Source of the DNA: Campanula takesimana
Taxonomy: Eukaryota > Streptophyta > Magnoliopsida > Asterales > Campanulaceae
Direction of reading: 5' to 3'
NCBI GenBank assembly: GCA_026119855.1
Contig: JAOWBW010001304.1
Coordinates: 1-64,000 of the forward strand
Length of the DNA stretch: 64,000 bases
The notes beneath the pieces are model-generated. The model saw nothing but the letters and a program-made list of their open reading frames with translations. It was not told the origin of the DNA and searched no databases. The translations under genes were made by a program, and so were the position numbers. Positions 22,470 through 33,641 of this stretch are shown in pieces (position 1 is the stretch's first letter; each line of letters begins with the position of its first letter).

Positions 22470-24637
22470 TGTCACGACCCGAAATATAGGCTCTATTTTA
22501 TTAGTAATTAAATGATTTTTATTTAATTATTTGCTTATTTATTTATTTAGATTATTATTTATTTAAATAATTATGAGTGCATTTTAGGTATCATAATATT
22601 TATGCTTAGCATTTTATTTGGGTTAATGTGGTAGTGTTGAGTCTTAATTGTTAGCCGGAGTGTAAGTAATTTTGTTGGTATGGGGAGGGGGTTTTGTTGT
22701 AACATTTCAAAATAATTTCCCCCTACTCCCCTCACCTCCCTACACCTCCTTCTCCTTCTTACACTCCACCTCCCTCACCATCTCTCTCTCTCCAGCCCAT
22801 TTCTTTCTCTCTCTCCATTCCCCTTTCCCAGCACAACTCTCTTCCTCTCTCTAGCAACTTTGGGTAAGTTTTCTTCTTTATCTTCTCTCTTCATTTACTC
22901 CTTCTTCCTCTCATTATTATTCATTTCTTAAAACGTGAACATTGTTTAGATCGTCGATAGGATCGCGTAGAATCAAAAAGATTTGAATTCCGTCAACTTT
23001 GAGATTTATCAAGTAAGTTACTTTTCCCCCATTTTTATGCTAAAATGTTCATATCATGTTTATATGATGTTTGATGTGTTATAATTGAAGTTTGGTTGGG
23101 TTTTGAATTTGTTTAGAATTTATTTAGAATTTATTTGAGTTTTGGGTAAAAATGGTGGATTGATGAATGTGGGTTTGATTCTTGGTTTTGGGTTGATAAA
23201 TGTTGTATTTGGACTCCCATTCTAGTTATAAGGGGTTGTGGTTCATATTTATGCTTGGTGGAAGATTAATGGTGTTTGATTTGGAGAATTTGGTGTTTTG
23301 GGTCGAAATTTGATGATACCCAGCTCTGTTTCCCGACCTTGAACCCAGACCAGGCGCCCGCCCGCCTTGACCCGAGCGCCCGCCTGCCCCTTGTTTTCCA
23401 GCGACCCAACCTACTGGCCAAACAGGCGCCCGCCTGCCTATGCCCAGGCGCCCGCCCGCCTGCTTGGAAAATTGCCCTTTTTGCTTGGTTTAAGACTTAA
23501 GGCTTAACTAGTTTAGGTTTATTGCTTCTAATTAACTTAAGATATCACCGTGGAACACTTTATTGATTGGATTTGATTCTTTTGTGAATAAAAATGATAC
23601 GGAATTTATTTAAGTACCATTTTGGGAATGTTGGTTCATCCTTGATGTGTTGTTTGTATTGTTTTACCTTTGTGGTAATTTAATTGGATTGGTTCCCTAC
23701 TTTGGAACCTTAAGTTGTTCATTCATGCTAAATTATTATTACTTAGCATTTATTTGAAAGTCCAGCTGGTATTTTGTGTGTGTTTGGGCGATGGGAAAGA
23801 TTATAATGGCAAAGCCAAGTCCATTATAATGTTGCCCATTGTTTTGCCCCCTTCTTTACCCCTTCTCCAGATTGGCCTTGGAAAGGATAAGTCAGCGTTC
23901 CTTTGTGAATGTATCTGGCTAGCGGGCATGACTTTGTGTCATGGTCCTTGTCCTTTGTGACACTATTATGGTTATTGGTTCCGGTACCGGGGATTTCTCT
24001 TCAGCTTTTATGCTATTATGAAGATGATGATTTGTTGATTATTGAAGCTGCGCAGCGATCCTTTATTTGGATGTTCCGATTTGGAAAACCTTGGCTATAT
24101 CCTTTGTTATGTGTTTATTTCCGCTGCTATCTGTTATGTGATAAATGCTATGTGCTAGGTGATATTTATTATTGCTTATTGCTTCTTGCATCATAGCATG
24201 TCATGTAGTTGCATTAGTAACTTATTGAGATTTATCTCACCCCCTTTCCTTTTATCTTTGTTTTTCCTTAACCCCCCCCCCAGGTGCTAAGGATTAGTCT
24301 CGCTGATCACGGGAAACAGGACGTCGAGTGTGGATCCATTCTTTTGGGGAAGGTTGATATAGGTTGGTTTACATTATGTAAATGTGTAACCATTTTGGGG
24401 TATTTGTACCAAACATTGACGTCATTAGGATTTGTATATTTGTATTTTGTTGGGCATAAACTTGTGGAAGTTTATGATAGTCGTAATGGGTTTTCATCAA
24501 ACTTGGTTTTGTAAAACTTTGGATCATTACCACCTTTTGGTATAAATGGAATTTTTAACTTCGGTATTTCATAGTTTTGGTTTTAGAGTCGACGTCCAGA
24601 TCGCGGTCTCGGGCCCGCGGGGTCCGGGGTCGCGACA
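22470..24637 (+). mobile_element. Element F 3' LTR
   Basis: 2168 bp, TGTCACGACCCG...GGTCGCGACA, followed by the target duplication AAAAC at 24638-24642. The open frame that appears to run from B's RNase H into this LTR is an accident of the junction. Confidence 0.95.
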
Positions 24638-24642
24638 AAAAC
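24638..24642. other. Target site duplication of element F, right copy
   Basis: AAAAC, matching 15676-15680. It places F inside B's RNase H codons. Confidence 0.9.
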
Positions 24643-25015
24643 GCCTAAGTATGTGTTTGGATTTCTGATGCGATCTAGGTTCCTTTGCCTGAGCAATAGC
24701 ACCATTATTATCACAATAAAGGTCTATTGGATTAGCAATGCTAGGAACCACCTCTAGTTCACCAATGAAATTTTTAATCCAAACAGCCTCTTTAGCAGCA
24801 TCGGATGCATCAATATACTCAGCTTCAGTTGTAGAATCTGCTACGGTACTTTGCTTAGAACTCTTCCAGCTAACAGCACCTCTATTGAGCATAAATACAA
24901 ATCCAGATTGCGATCTAGAATCATCCTTGTCGGTTTGGAAACTTGCATCTGTGTAACCACTTACAACAAGATCATCTTCCATTCCTCCATACACCAAGAA
25001 CGAATCTTTAGTTCT
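24643..25015 (-). pseudogene. Element B RNase H, N-terminal part
   Basis: Minus-strand copia RNase H: GYTDASFQTDKDDSRSQSG, AEYIDASDAAKEAVW, DLYCDNNGAIAQAKEP, KSKHILRRF, then F interrupts. An Arg-to-stop change near 25016 separates it from RT. Its end is at 15526-15680. Confidence 0.9.
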
Positions 25016-26848
25016 TCACAAGTACTTAAGAATCGTCTTGACTGCAATCCAGTGACTCTCACCAAGATCTGATTGGTATCTGCTCGTCATGCTTAAAGCA
25101 TACGAGACATTGGGTCTAGTACATATCATGGCATACATGATTGATCCAATTGCGGAAGCATATGGTATCCCAATCATTCTATCACGCTCATCAGTTGTCT
25201 TAGGACACTGATTCTTGCTTAGAGATATACCATGACCTACTGGCAAATTTCCTCTCTTAGAGTTTTCCATGCGGAATCTCTTAAGAACTTTGTCAATATA
25301 TGTATCTTGACTTAAACCAGTCAATTTCTTGGATCTATCACGATAGATCCTTATGGCAAGGATGTAGGCGGCTTCTCCCATATCTTTCATTGAGAAACAC
25401 TTTCTTAACCATGTCTTTACAGACTGCAGTGCAGGAATGTCGTTTCCAATGAGTAATATGTCATCAACATATAGCACAAGAAATAGTACTACGCTCCCAC
25501 TAATCTTCTTGTATACACAAGGTTCATCTTCGTTCTTGATGAAACCAAACTCTTTGACTGATTCATCAAATCGAAGATTCCAACTCCTAGAGGCTTGCTT
25601 TAATCCATAGATGGATCTTTGCAACTTGCATACTTTGTTCGAATTTTCTGGAATTACAAAGCCTTCAGGTTGTGTCATATAAACATCCTCAAGTAAGTTC
25701 CCGTTAAGGAACGCTGTTTTGACATCCATTTTCCATATCCCATAGTCAAAATATGCGGCTATGGCAAGTAGAATTCTTATAGACTTGATCATTGCTATGG
25801 GCGAAAAGGTTTCATCATAGTCAATTCCATGAATCTTCCTATAGCCTTTCATTACAAGTCTAGCTTTATAAGTATGCACCTTACCATCCATGTCAGTTTT
25901 CCTTTTGAAAACCCACTTGCATCCTATGGTTTTTACACCTTCGGGCACATCAATCAAGTTCCAAACTTGATTGTCATACATGGACTTAATTTCAGATTCC
26001 ATGGCTCCAAGCCATTTATCTGAATCAGGAGCGGACATCGCTTCTTGGTAGGAAGTAGGTTCGTCATCAACTATGACTTCCACTTTATTGCTATCCGTCA
26101 TGAGAAATCCATATCTCTCAGGTTCGGATCGCATCCTACCAGTTCTGCGAGGAACTTGAGTATTCTGAATAGGTTCCACAACTCCTTGTGAAACTTGTTC
26201 AGATCCAACATTTTGTTCCATGTTATTTTCGGGTTCTCGAACCTCTTCGAGATTAATTTTACTCCCACTAATTCCTTTGGAGAGAAACTCTTTCTCTAGA
26301 AAGGTACCATGACGTGCAACAAACACTTTGTTTTCTGTGCGGTTGTAAAAGTAATAACCCTTAGTTTCCTTAGGGTAACCTACAAAAATACATTTATCGG
26401 ATCTCGGTGCAAGTTTGTCAGAGATTAATCTCTTAACATAAGCCTCACAACCCCAAATCTTCATGAAAGACAAACTAGGTTTTCTTCCAGTCCACATCTG
26501 ATATGGAGTCTTTGGAACAGATTTAGTTGGAACATTATTTAGTGTAAGAGCAGCAGTTTCTAGTGCATGTCCCCAAAAGGTTAAAGGAAGATCAACTTGA
26601 CTCATCATGGATCGGACCATATCTAATAAAGTCCTATTTCTCCGCTCAGACACACCATTCCATTGTGGTGTTCCAGGTGGAGTTAATTGTGAAACAATTC
26701 CACAATCTTTAAGATGATTGTCAAATTTTTGGCTTAAATATTCTCCACCTCGATCAGATCGAAGTGCCTTAATAGTTTTACCAAGTTGATTTTGTACTTC
26801 ATTTTGAAATATTCTAAATATCGCAAAAGATTCACTTTTATGTTTCAT
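25016..26848 (-). pseudogene. Element B integrase core and reverse transcriptase
   Basis: About 610 residues in one open frame: the rest of the integrase core (RSDRGGEY, WNGVSERRNRT), FVGYPKETKGYYFY, acidic linker, then RT with CKWVFKRKTDMDGK, MDVKTAFLNG, LYGLKQ-type and LYVDDILLIGND (YVDD intact). It is closely related to the A polyprotein, which shows A and B are subfamilies of one Angela-like lineage. Upstream it is broken from the first part of integrase by a loss near 26850-26900. Confidence 0.9.
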
Positions 26849-26904
26849 TAAGTAGACATAGCCATATCTACTAAAACATCAGTAAAAGTTATGAAGTATT
26901 GATA

Positions 26905-27132
26905 TCATCCCCTAGCACTGCTGCTCATTAGTCCACACACATTAGTATGTATGAGTCCCAATAAGTCACTTGCCCTTTCACTACTCTTAGTAAAATGTGC
27001 CTTAGTCATTTTTCCAAGTAAACAAGACTCACAAGTTTCATATGATTCAAAATCATGTGAATCTAAAAGTCCGTCCCCATGGAGTTTTGAGATACGCTTC
27101 TCATTAATATGAACAAGACGGCAATGCCACAA
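26905..27132 (-). pseudogene. Element B integrase zinc domain
   Basis: HCRL...CESCLLGK (HHCC zinc region) and the start of the core (LIHTNVCG, where the first catalytic Asp reads Asn). Stops lie on both sides. Between here and 27264 the frame is broken by two stops. Confidence 0.8.
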
Positions 27133-27264
27133 ATAAGTATGATTTACATCATTAGGTTTGGATTTCTTATTTACATTATAAATATTCTCATTATTTTCAT
27201 TCTAAACATCAAGAACATAAAGGCCATTAAATGAACATGCAGTACAATAAAGCATATCATTTAA

Positions 27265-27723
27265 TTAAATAGAAAACTTCTTATTTTTAATAAGAAAACT
27301 ATAACCTTCATTATCCAAACAAAAAACTGAAATAATATTTCTACTCAAATCCGGAATGTAATAACAATTGTTCAAAACAAGAATTAATCCGCTAGGTAAA
27401 ATGACATCATATGTTCCTACGGCTAATGCAGCAACTCTTGCTCCATTCCCCACGCGTAGGTCCACTTCGCCATCTTTGAGTAGCCTCCTATTCCTTAGTG
27501 CCTGCACATTCAAACAAATGTGAGATCCACATCCGGTATCTAATACCCAGGAACTAGAAGTAGAAAGTAGAATATCTATAACATAGATACCTGAAGTAGA
27601 CGCAGTCCCACTGCTCTTCTTCTTATTTAACTCTTCCTTGTAAACCTTGCAATTTCTTTTCCAATGACCAATCTCATTGCAGTGGAAACAGATTGCATCC
27701 TTTTGGGAAGTAGGTTTAGTCAC
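27265..27723 (-). pseudogene. Element B zinc knuckle and protease
   Basis: CCHC knuckle CFHCNEIGHWKRNC and protease WVLDTGCGSHICLN. The frame ends in a stop at 27265 near FSI, where A continues. Confidence 0.85.
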
Positions 27724-28453
27724 AGTAGCATTGGAACAATTGCCTTGCCAATCTTGGGTTTGACAACCTTTGCCTTACCCTTTCTTTTGCCTTTCTGGCC
27801 CTTTCCTTCCTTAGACACTATTAGCACAGGAGCGGCCTCTTTACCGATTTTCTTTTCCGCTGTCTTAAGTATCCCATGCAACTCAGACAGGGACTTATCC
27901 ATCCCATGCATATTAAAGTTCATGACGAACTGATTATAGATTTTGGGCAATGAATTAAGAATAAAATAAGTGGCCAACTCAACATCAATTGGATGGCCAA
28001 GCCTCTCTAGATGCTCAAAATGAGCCTTCATTTTAAGAACATGAGGGCCCACAGCCTGCCCTTCGCTCATCTTGCATGAGACCAAGGCAGCTATGGTGTC
28101 GAACCTTTCTTTCCTTGTTGTTCTTGAAACATATCTTTCAATGAAGCATCAAGGTCAAATGCCTCCAAGTGTTCAAGAGTCTTCTGAAGCTCTGGACACA
28201 TGGCCACAAGCATAAGACAACCCACCTCACGAGAATCACTTTTGTGTTTCTTGTAGGCGTTTCTCTCATCCTTGGGTGTATTAGAAGCAGGTTCCTCTTC
28301 AGGAACGGGCTCATCAAGAATATAGAGCTTGTCCTCATGCTTTAGAACAATTCTAAGGCTACGGATCCAATCCGTGTAGTTAGCTCCATTTTCTTGAAGT
28401 TTTTCCTTCTCAAGGATAGATCGCAATGATAAAGAACCAGTACTTTGAGCCAT
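27720..28453 (-). pseudogene. Element B gag
   Basis: Starts at ATG 28453 (MAQSTGSLSLRSILEKEK), closely matching A's Gag. One frameshift at about 28088 splits it into 120 and 121 residues; the second part ends near 27720, where another shift leads to the zinc knuckle. The copia Gag core is visible in both parts. Confidence 0.85.
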
Positions 28454-29200
28454 TATCTACAATTATGCAAACATATAATTAAATATATGTACCAATTTAA
28501 TTAAAGATATTATAAATATTTCACAAATACTCCCACTAAATTATATAACCTTCAAATACATCTAATCTATCATATAATTAAAATGGGCTAAGATCCACAT
28601 TTCACTTAATTTTGAGTCGGCTAGGGAACGACTGCTCAAAATAAGTTATTTAGGTAGACAACTCCTTGTCAATCATTTCATATATGACTCTTAGATATTT
28701 TATGAGATTTCAGACATCATATGTCTAAACATGTTTTAATCTCATCTGTGCTTTAGGCCCAAAACTGTTTTGATAGCCTAATTAAGTTAAACCATTTTAA
28801 ACGTATAGGAATCACTGTTTCCTCATCTTGCTTGTAGATGAATAGAATTAATGTGCCTACGCTATGGCGTAACCCACATAAAACTACCCATGTACTCACA
28901 AGTGTTTTAATCATGGATTGGCACATAACTTAAATTTTAAGAAGGTTCACACACATAAAGTTAATCAATTATCCGAATTAATTTTATGTGACATTAGTTG
29001 CGCTAGTTAGGGATTAAAGTCTGAAACCTTTGAGATTACTCCAATCTTAAACTCCTTTAAAAATTCTAATCTCTATATCTGGACTTCTGAACTTACATCT
29101 ATTTCAGGAAACACGGTTTCATAGACCAGCCATCTGAAATAGATCAAATCAGTATAGTCCAAACCTTCCGCAGAGCATCTTGAAATTGAGAGCACAAACC

Positions 29201-29390
29201 GTACGGTCGAAACTAAGCCAAAAGGCATCCACATTCACGTACTAGGGTCAAGAAACTAAGCAACTTCTCTATACGGTCGAAACTAAGCCAAAAGGCATCC
29301 ATATTCCCGTACTAGGATCAAGAAACCAAGCAACTTCTCTATACGGTCGAAACTAAGCCAAAAGGTATCCACATTCCCGTATAGACTGGC
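29201..29390. repeat. 70-bp tandem repeat in element B leader
   Basis: About 2.7 units, each beginning TACGGTCGAAACTAAGCC, spaced exactly 70 bp (29202, 29272, 29342). A's leader has a single related unit (GTGCGGTCGAACTAAGCC). Confidence 0.9.
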
Positions 29391-29652
29391 CACTTGTCTC
29401 AAGATCTTTCATTGTCTCTTAATCTCACAGATTACAGCAGTTCTAAATTCTTTAGAACTCTGATTTCTGCAGTTACTTTGAATTCTTCGCAGAAAACTGT
29501 TTCAGGAAACACGGTTTCGAAAACCAGCAGTCTGAAACCAGTTTCTGTTTCCAGGTTCGAATTCTGCAAACAATTTGCAGAACAATCTGAACATGAGAAG
29601 TCAGAATGAAATCTGGGAGTGAACCAAAACCATCCCTACGGATTTGTTTGGA

Positions 29653-29657
29653 GGCTC
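29653..29657. other. Target site duplication of the E array, left copy
   Basis: GGCTC, matching 46694-46698. It flanks the whole three-LTR array. Confidence 0.9.
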
Positions 29658-31191
29658 TGTTGGGTATGCTTATTATAACCACTCCTATTACCTAGATTTG
29701 ATTGATCCCATAACCTTATTTTACTCTTTGTGGACTTTAGGATATATTGTAAGAAGTACTCGTACTTCATTTAGAATAGTCCACTTTCTAGCTTGATAGG
29801 CTTAGCAGATTAGGACTCTCAATTTTTCTAAGTCTGAAAAAATGAGGTAGGTTCATTGCCTACCGCATGAAGACGTCTACCGCATGGATCTATGCTTGCC
29901 GCATATATCAGCTTGCCGCATGGCTCCACCCTACCGCGTTAATCTCTACCGCATGTAACCAGAGTTGAGAACTCAAGTTTGGTTCAAACTTAACCATGGT
30001 CACACGTGTGTCCAAAACCTTGGTTAGTTTAGAACGTTGCAAATTCAAATTTCAAATTTGAATACAACTGTCATCATAGTACAGTTGGACCACCATGACT
30101 CTGCAACAAAAGGACAACTCAGACTGAGCTCCAATTAGATTTCAACAGCTCATTGTCCTTCAACTTGGACCCCAAGTATTTCTAACGGCTAGTTTCTCAA
30201 TCAAGGCTATAAATAGTCCTTGTGTTCTTCATTGTAAATAAGCTGAGATTCTAAGAGAGAAATTGCTGTTGAAATTCTTGGTGATTGAAGATCATACTCA
30301 AGATTTCCAGAATCCTTCGAATCTTCAAGCACTCAACCTTCAAGTCTTCAACAAATCTCCAGCAACCGTCAAGATCAAATCTCAAGCCTCTCAACACAAG
30401 ATTCATTAAGCTCTAAAATCATATAGATTTTAAAGAGCTCTTGATTCTTACACACACACTCACCCCGATTGATCAATCACATAGATTGAATCATTAGGGA
30501 TACACTAGTCTAAGTCTAGGATTGTTCTTCATAGAAAATAGGAGTTAATTCAGTTCTTCATCTTTGTAATCTGTACTCAAGAGAATTAATACATCCTCCA
30601 TTCAAAATCCAAGACTGACCATCTTGGTAAAGGACGTAGATCTTTTAACAGATCGAACCTTTCCAAATCATTGTGTCATTTACTTACTGCAGTTTACCTT
30701 TCTGCAAATTTACTTATTGTTCATCTTGTTCATATTGTTCTTCACTTGTTCATATTAATCTTGTTTGTCTTTTAGTGTTTGATTTTTCAGGTTTAAGAAC
30801 AAGTGTGAATTGTGTTTGTTTGTCTACCTCATTGCCTAAGTTAAAATCTGACTAACTTATCATTTGCCAAAAATCTCTAAGACACAAATTTTCAATCTTT
30901 CAACCTACCTCACCTTAACCTACCGCACTACTACCTACCGCATATACATCTACCGCACTACCTACCGCAAAAACAAACCTACCGCATTGAACTTATCAAA
31001 ACCAACTCTTAACTTGTCTCAACGAAAACTTCCGCTGTGCATTTTATACTTGACCGTGTGGTTTTTATTTACCGCAAAATTCAAGTGTAAGCATAAAGGT
31101 TGAATTTTGAAAAAGGGTTGAAATTTTAAATAGGCTATTCACCCCCCCTCTAGCCTCTTTTCATACCCTTGTTGTGTCTCTGGGACCAACA
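29658..31191 (+). mobile_element. Element E LTR1 (SIRE-like copia)
   Basis: 1534 bp, TGTTGGGTATGC...GGGACCAACA. TATAAATA at 30208-30215. CCGCA words at 29861-29958 (upstream of TATA) and about 30915-30985 (downstream, in R/U5). By eye about ten substitutions against LTR3, so the insertion is young. Confidence 0.95.
30208..30215 (+). promoter_or_regulatory. TATA box of element E LTR1
   Basis: TATAAATA; identical in LTR2 (just before the N gap) and LTR3 (45705-45712). Confidence 0.7.
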
Positions 31192-31193
31192 AG

Positions 31194-31205
31194 TGGTATC
31201 AGAAC
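31194..31205 (+). other. Primer binding site of element E
   Basis: TGGTATCAGAAC, two bases after LTR1. It differs by one base from the usual initiator Met site TGGTATCAGAGC. Confidence 0.85.
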
Positions 31206-31262
31206 AAACACCTTTATAAAACTTCTGTTTTTCAAGCTTAACAGCTTGGGTGCCGATTCAAA

Positions 31263-33572
31263 ATGGCAAGTCAGAAAACTATGGCAACGGTTAACTTCAC
31301 TCACGTTCCAGCGTTCGACGAAGATAATTTTGACGTATGGAAGCACAGCATTCTAACTCAGTTCTACTCCATGGACGAGCAACTTGGTGATTGTCTTACC
31401 ATTGGACCATACTTCCCAATGAAAGCTAATCCGGATCCAGAAACCAATGGTGCAAATCCGACTATCAAGAAACCAAAAGCTGAATGGACCGATGAAGAGA
31501 AAAGACTGGTTGGAATGGATGTGAAAGCAAAATGTATACTTCTAAGTACCTTGAGTACGTCACAGCATCGACAGATCATGGAATGTTCTACTGCAAAAGA
31601 ACTTTGGGATGCAATTGAAGATTACATCGAAGGAGATCAAGCTTGCAAGGAAAGCAAAAAGTTTGCAATTCAAAGAAGATTCAACAACTTTGCTAAGATC
31701 CCCGGTGAATCACTAAGAGCCACTTATGATCGTTATTGTGAGATCGTGAGTACTTATACAGCACTCGGAAAGAAGCTTACCAAGAAAGAAATCAATGTTA
31801 ATTTTCTTGCCGCTCTTGGTTCGCAATACCTACACAAAGGAAACACTCTTGAAGATACCAAGTTACTAGATGACATGTCTCTCAGAAGCCTCTATGCCAA
31901 CCTCAAGGTCTTTGATATCAAGCTTAACAACATTGCTGAAATGGAAGGAAAAACAAAGAGCTTATCGTTGGTTGCTCAAAAGGAAGAAGTGATCGAGGAA
32001 GAAGATCCAAAAATCTCCACATCAGACTTACTTGATATGGATGATGATGATTTTGCTATGTTCGTGAAAAGATTCCAAAAGTTCAGAAAGACAGCAAGAC
32101 CCGGATCAACAAGCAAAGCTCCAACAAAGTTTTCAAGGAGCAGCCCTTCAAAGAAGAAAGAGAACTTCAACTTCTCCAAGAAGAGAGAGGATCTCGTTTG
32201 TTTTAATTGCAGGAAACCCGGTCATTTCGCATCAGAATGTCCAATTCCCAAGTATGAGTATATGAAGAAGAAAAGTAACTTTACTCCAAGGTATTCAAAG
32301 CAAAAGGGAATGATGGTTGAAGAAGACTCTACCTCAAAAGAGTTAGCTACTTGGATAGAGTCAGACTCTGATGAAAGCGATGAGGATTCTGAAGAAGGTC
32401 ACATTTGTTTGGTCGTCCAGTCCGATGATGAGGATGATAATAAAAGTCGTCGCTCACCAAATGCAAAACCTAAACGGATAAGTTATACGGCCGATGAACT
32501 TGCTGAAAAAGGATTCCTAACTCCGGTTCAAAAGAATGGTGATCTTCTATTTTCAAGATGTGATGTTAGTGCAGCAAAGAAGGCTCTACTAAACCCCAAA
32601 GTGAAGGAAGTTCTGTCTACCACACCTCAAGTCAAGTTTGACATTTCCCTCGATGAACAAGAAAAAATGTTTGCAAAAGCTGAACAGGTAATTAGTAAGT
32701 TTTCTGGCATGAAGGAAGCTTTAGCACTTTCAACTGAAGAAATTTCCCAGCTTAAGACGGAGAAATCTCTACTAAGATCTGAACTCACCCTCCTTAAGGA
32801 GCAGATCAAGAGCATGACTCCTCTTACTGATCGAAACCGTTTCTTAGAAGAACAAAATGCTATATTTAAAGTTAAAAATGATGAATTGGTCGCTGAGATA
32901 AATGACTTGAAAAGGATCACTAATGAGTGGACCAATTCTCGTGTCACTATGGAACAAATCTTAGAATCCCAAAAGCCTAGTGGTGATAAGGAAGGCTTAG
33001 GATTTCAAACTAATGACAACTTTAAATGTGCATCTTGTTGTGAAAGAGATGAGAAATTTACCCAGCAAACTTTGGAAGGGTCGAAGGCTAAACATCATGT
33101 TTCAAAGGGTGTAGGACAAGAACCAAAGAAGAAACTAGAGTTCAACTATGTCTACCCTAAGAAACAAACTGGCAAGGCAAAGATGAAAGGTATTGCCATG
33201 GATGAACCTACCGCAGAGGCTTCCTCTAGCAAGGTAGATGGCGCTCCCTACCGCATTATCCTGCCGCGAGGTCAATCGACCGCACCAAGGAAGATGGCGA
33301 CCGCAAGGAAGCCATCGACCGCAAGTGGCGGCAAGGCAGCAAAGTTCAAAAGGATGAATTTTGTTAAGGAGACCTCATCCATACCAGTAAATGATGTTGT
33401 GCTCAAGACTTCAACGAAGCTTGTTAAAACTCAGTTGGGTGGCTTCCACCATTGTTCCGTGTGTGATGGTTATGGTCATAAGGCTGCTGAATGTCTTTTG
33501 AGATTCACACCCAATCCCAAAAAGAGTAACCCTCCTTCTGTGAGGCAGGTGTGGGTCGTCAAAAGTTGCTAA
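31263..33572 (+). CDS. Element E Gag (SIRE-type, long)
   Basis: Complete 769-residue frame starting at ATG (MASQKTMATVNFTHVPAF), 71 bases after LTR1. Capsid-like copia Gag in the first about 230 residues, CCHC knuckle CFNCRKPGHFASEC (about 312-325), an acidic Ser/Asp stretch (about 360-385), a predicted coiled coil (about 490-580), and a second CCHC-like CSVCDGYGHKAAEC near residue 730. Long Gag proteins with this C-terminal extension are usual for SIRE/Maximus copia. CCGCA words cluster in the 650-700 region. It ends in a stop before pol, in the same reading frame. It has no internal stop, so a Gag product is plausible. Confidence 0.9.
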   Translation: MASQKTMATVNFTHVPAFDEDNFDVWKHSILTQFYSMDEQLGDCLTIGPYFPMKANPDPETNGANPTIKKPKAEWTDEEKRLVGMDVKAKCILLSTLSTSQHRQIMECSTAKELWDAIEDYIEGDQACKESKKFAIQRRFNNFAKIPGESLRATYDRYCEIVSTYTALGKKLTKKEINVNFLAALGSQYLHKGNTLEDTKLLDDMSLRSLYANLKVFDIKLNNIAEMEGKTKSLSLVAQKEEVIEEEDPKISTSDLLDMDDDDFAMFVKRFQKFRKTARPGSTSKAPTKFSRSSPSKKKENFNFSKKREDLVCFNCRKPGHFASECPIPKYEYMKKKSNFTPRYSKQKGMMVEEDSTSKELATWIESDSDESDEDSEEGHICLVVQSDDEDDNKSRRSPNAKPKRISYTADELAEKGFLTPVQKNGDLLFSRCDVSAAKKALLNPKVKEVLSTTPQVKFDISLDEQEKMFAKAEQVISKFSGMKEALALSTEEISQLKTEKSLLRSELTLLKEQIKSMTPLTDRNRFLEEQNAIFKVKNDELVAEINDLKRITNEWTNSRVTMEQILESQKPSGDKEGLGFQTNDNFKCASCCERDEKFTQQTLEGSKAKHHVSKGVGQEPKKKLEFNYVYPKKQTGKAKMKGIAMDEPTAEASSSKVDGAPYRIILPRGQSTAPRKMATARKPSTASGGKAAKFKRMNFVKETSSIPVNDVVLKTSTKLVKTQLGGFHHCSVCDGYGHKAAECLLRFTPNPKKSNPPSVRQVWVVKSC

Positions 33573-33641
33573 CCCTTTGGACCCAAAAGAATAAAAAGGG
33601 GACCTTGTTCTTAAATGTTTATTTTATAGGTTCTCTGCTTA
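33573..33641 (+). promoter_or_regulatory. gag-pol junction with splice-acceptor-like end
   Basis: Three in-frame stops (one ends gag, two follow) separate gag and pol, which share one frame. Just before pol's ATG the sequence reads CTTAAATG...TTTTATAG|GT. The paralogous junction in E' (about 44550-44578) keeps CTTAAATG and TATTTCAG|GT. It looks like a branch site plus 3' splice site. Confidence 0.4.

Larger units (their letters stand above)
28454..29657 (-). mobile_element. Element B leader, part next to gag
   Basis: No gene. AT-rich from 28454 to about 29100, then a 70-bp tandem repeat (29201-29390), then a stretch ending in CCCTACGG (29634-29641), a decayed form of B's CCGTACGG word. Element E inserted at 29657; the rest of the leader is at 46699-47123. 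Confidence 0.8.

Noticed and set aside
24569..24642. C-terminal extension of B's RNase H into F's LTR
   Set aside because: Fortuitous read through the insertion junction; the true end of RNase H is at 15526-15680.
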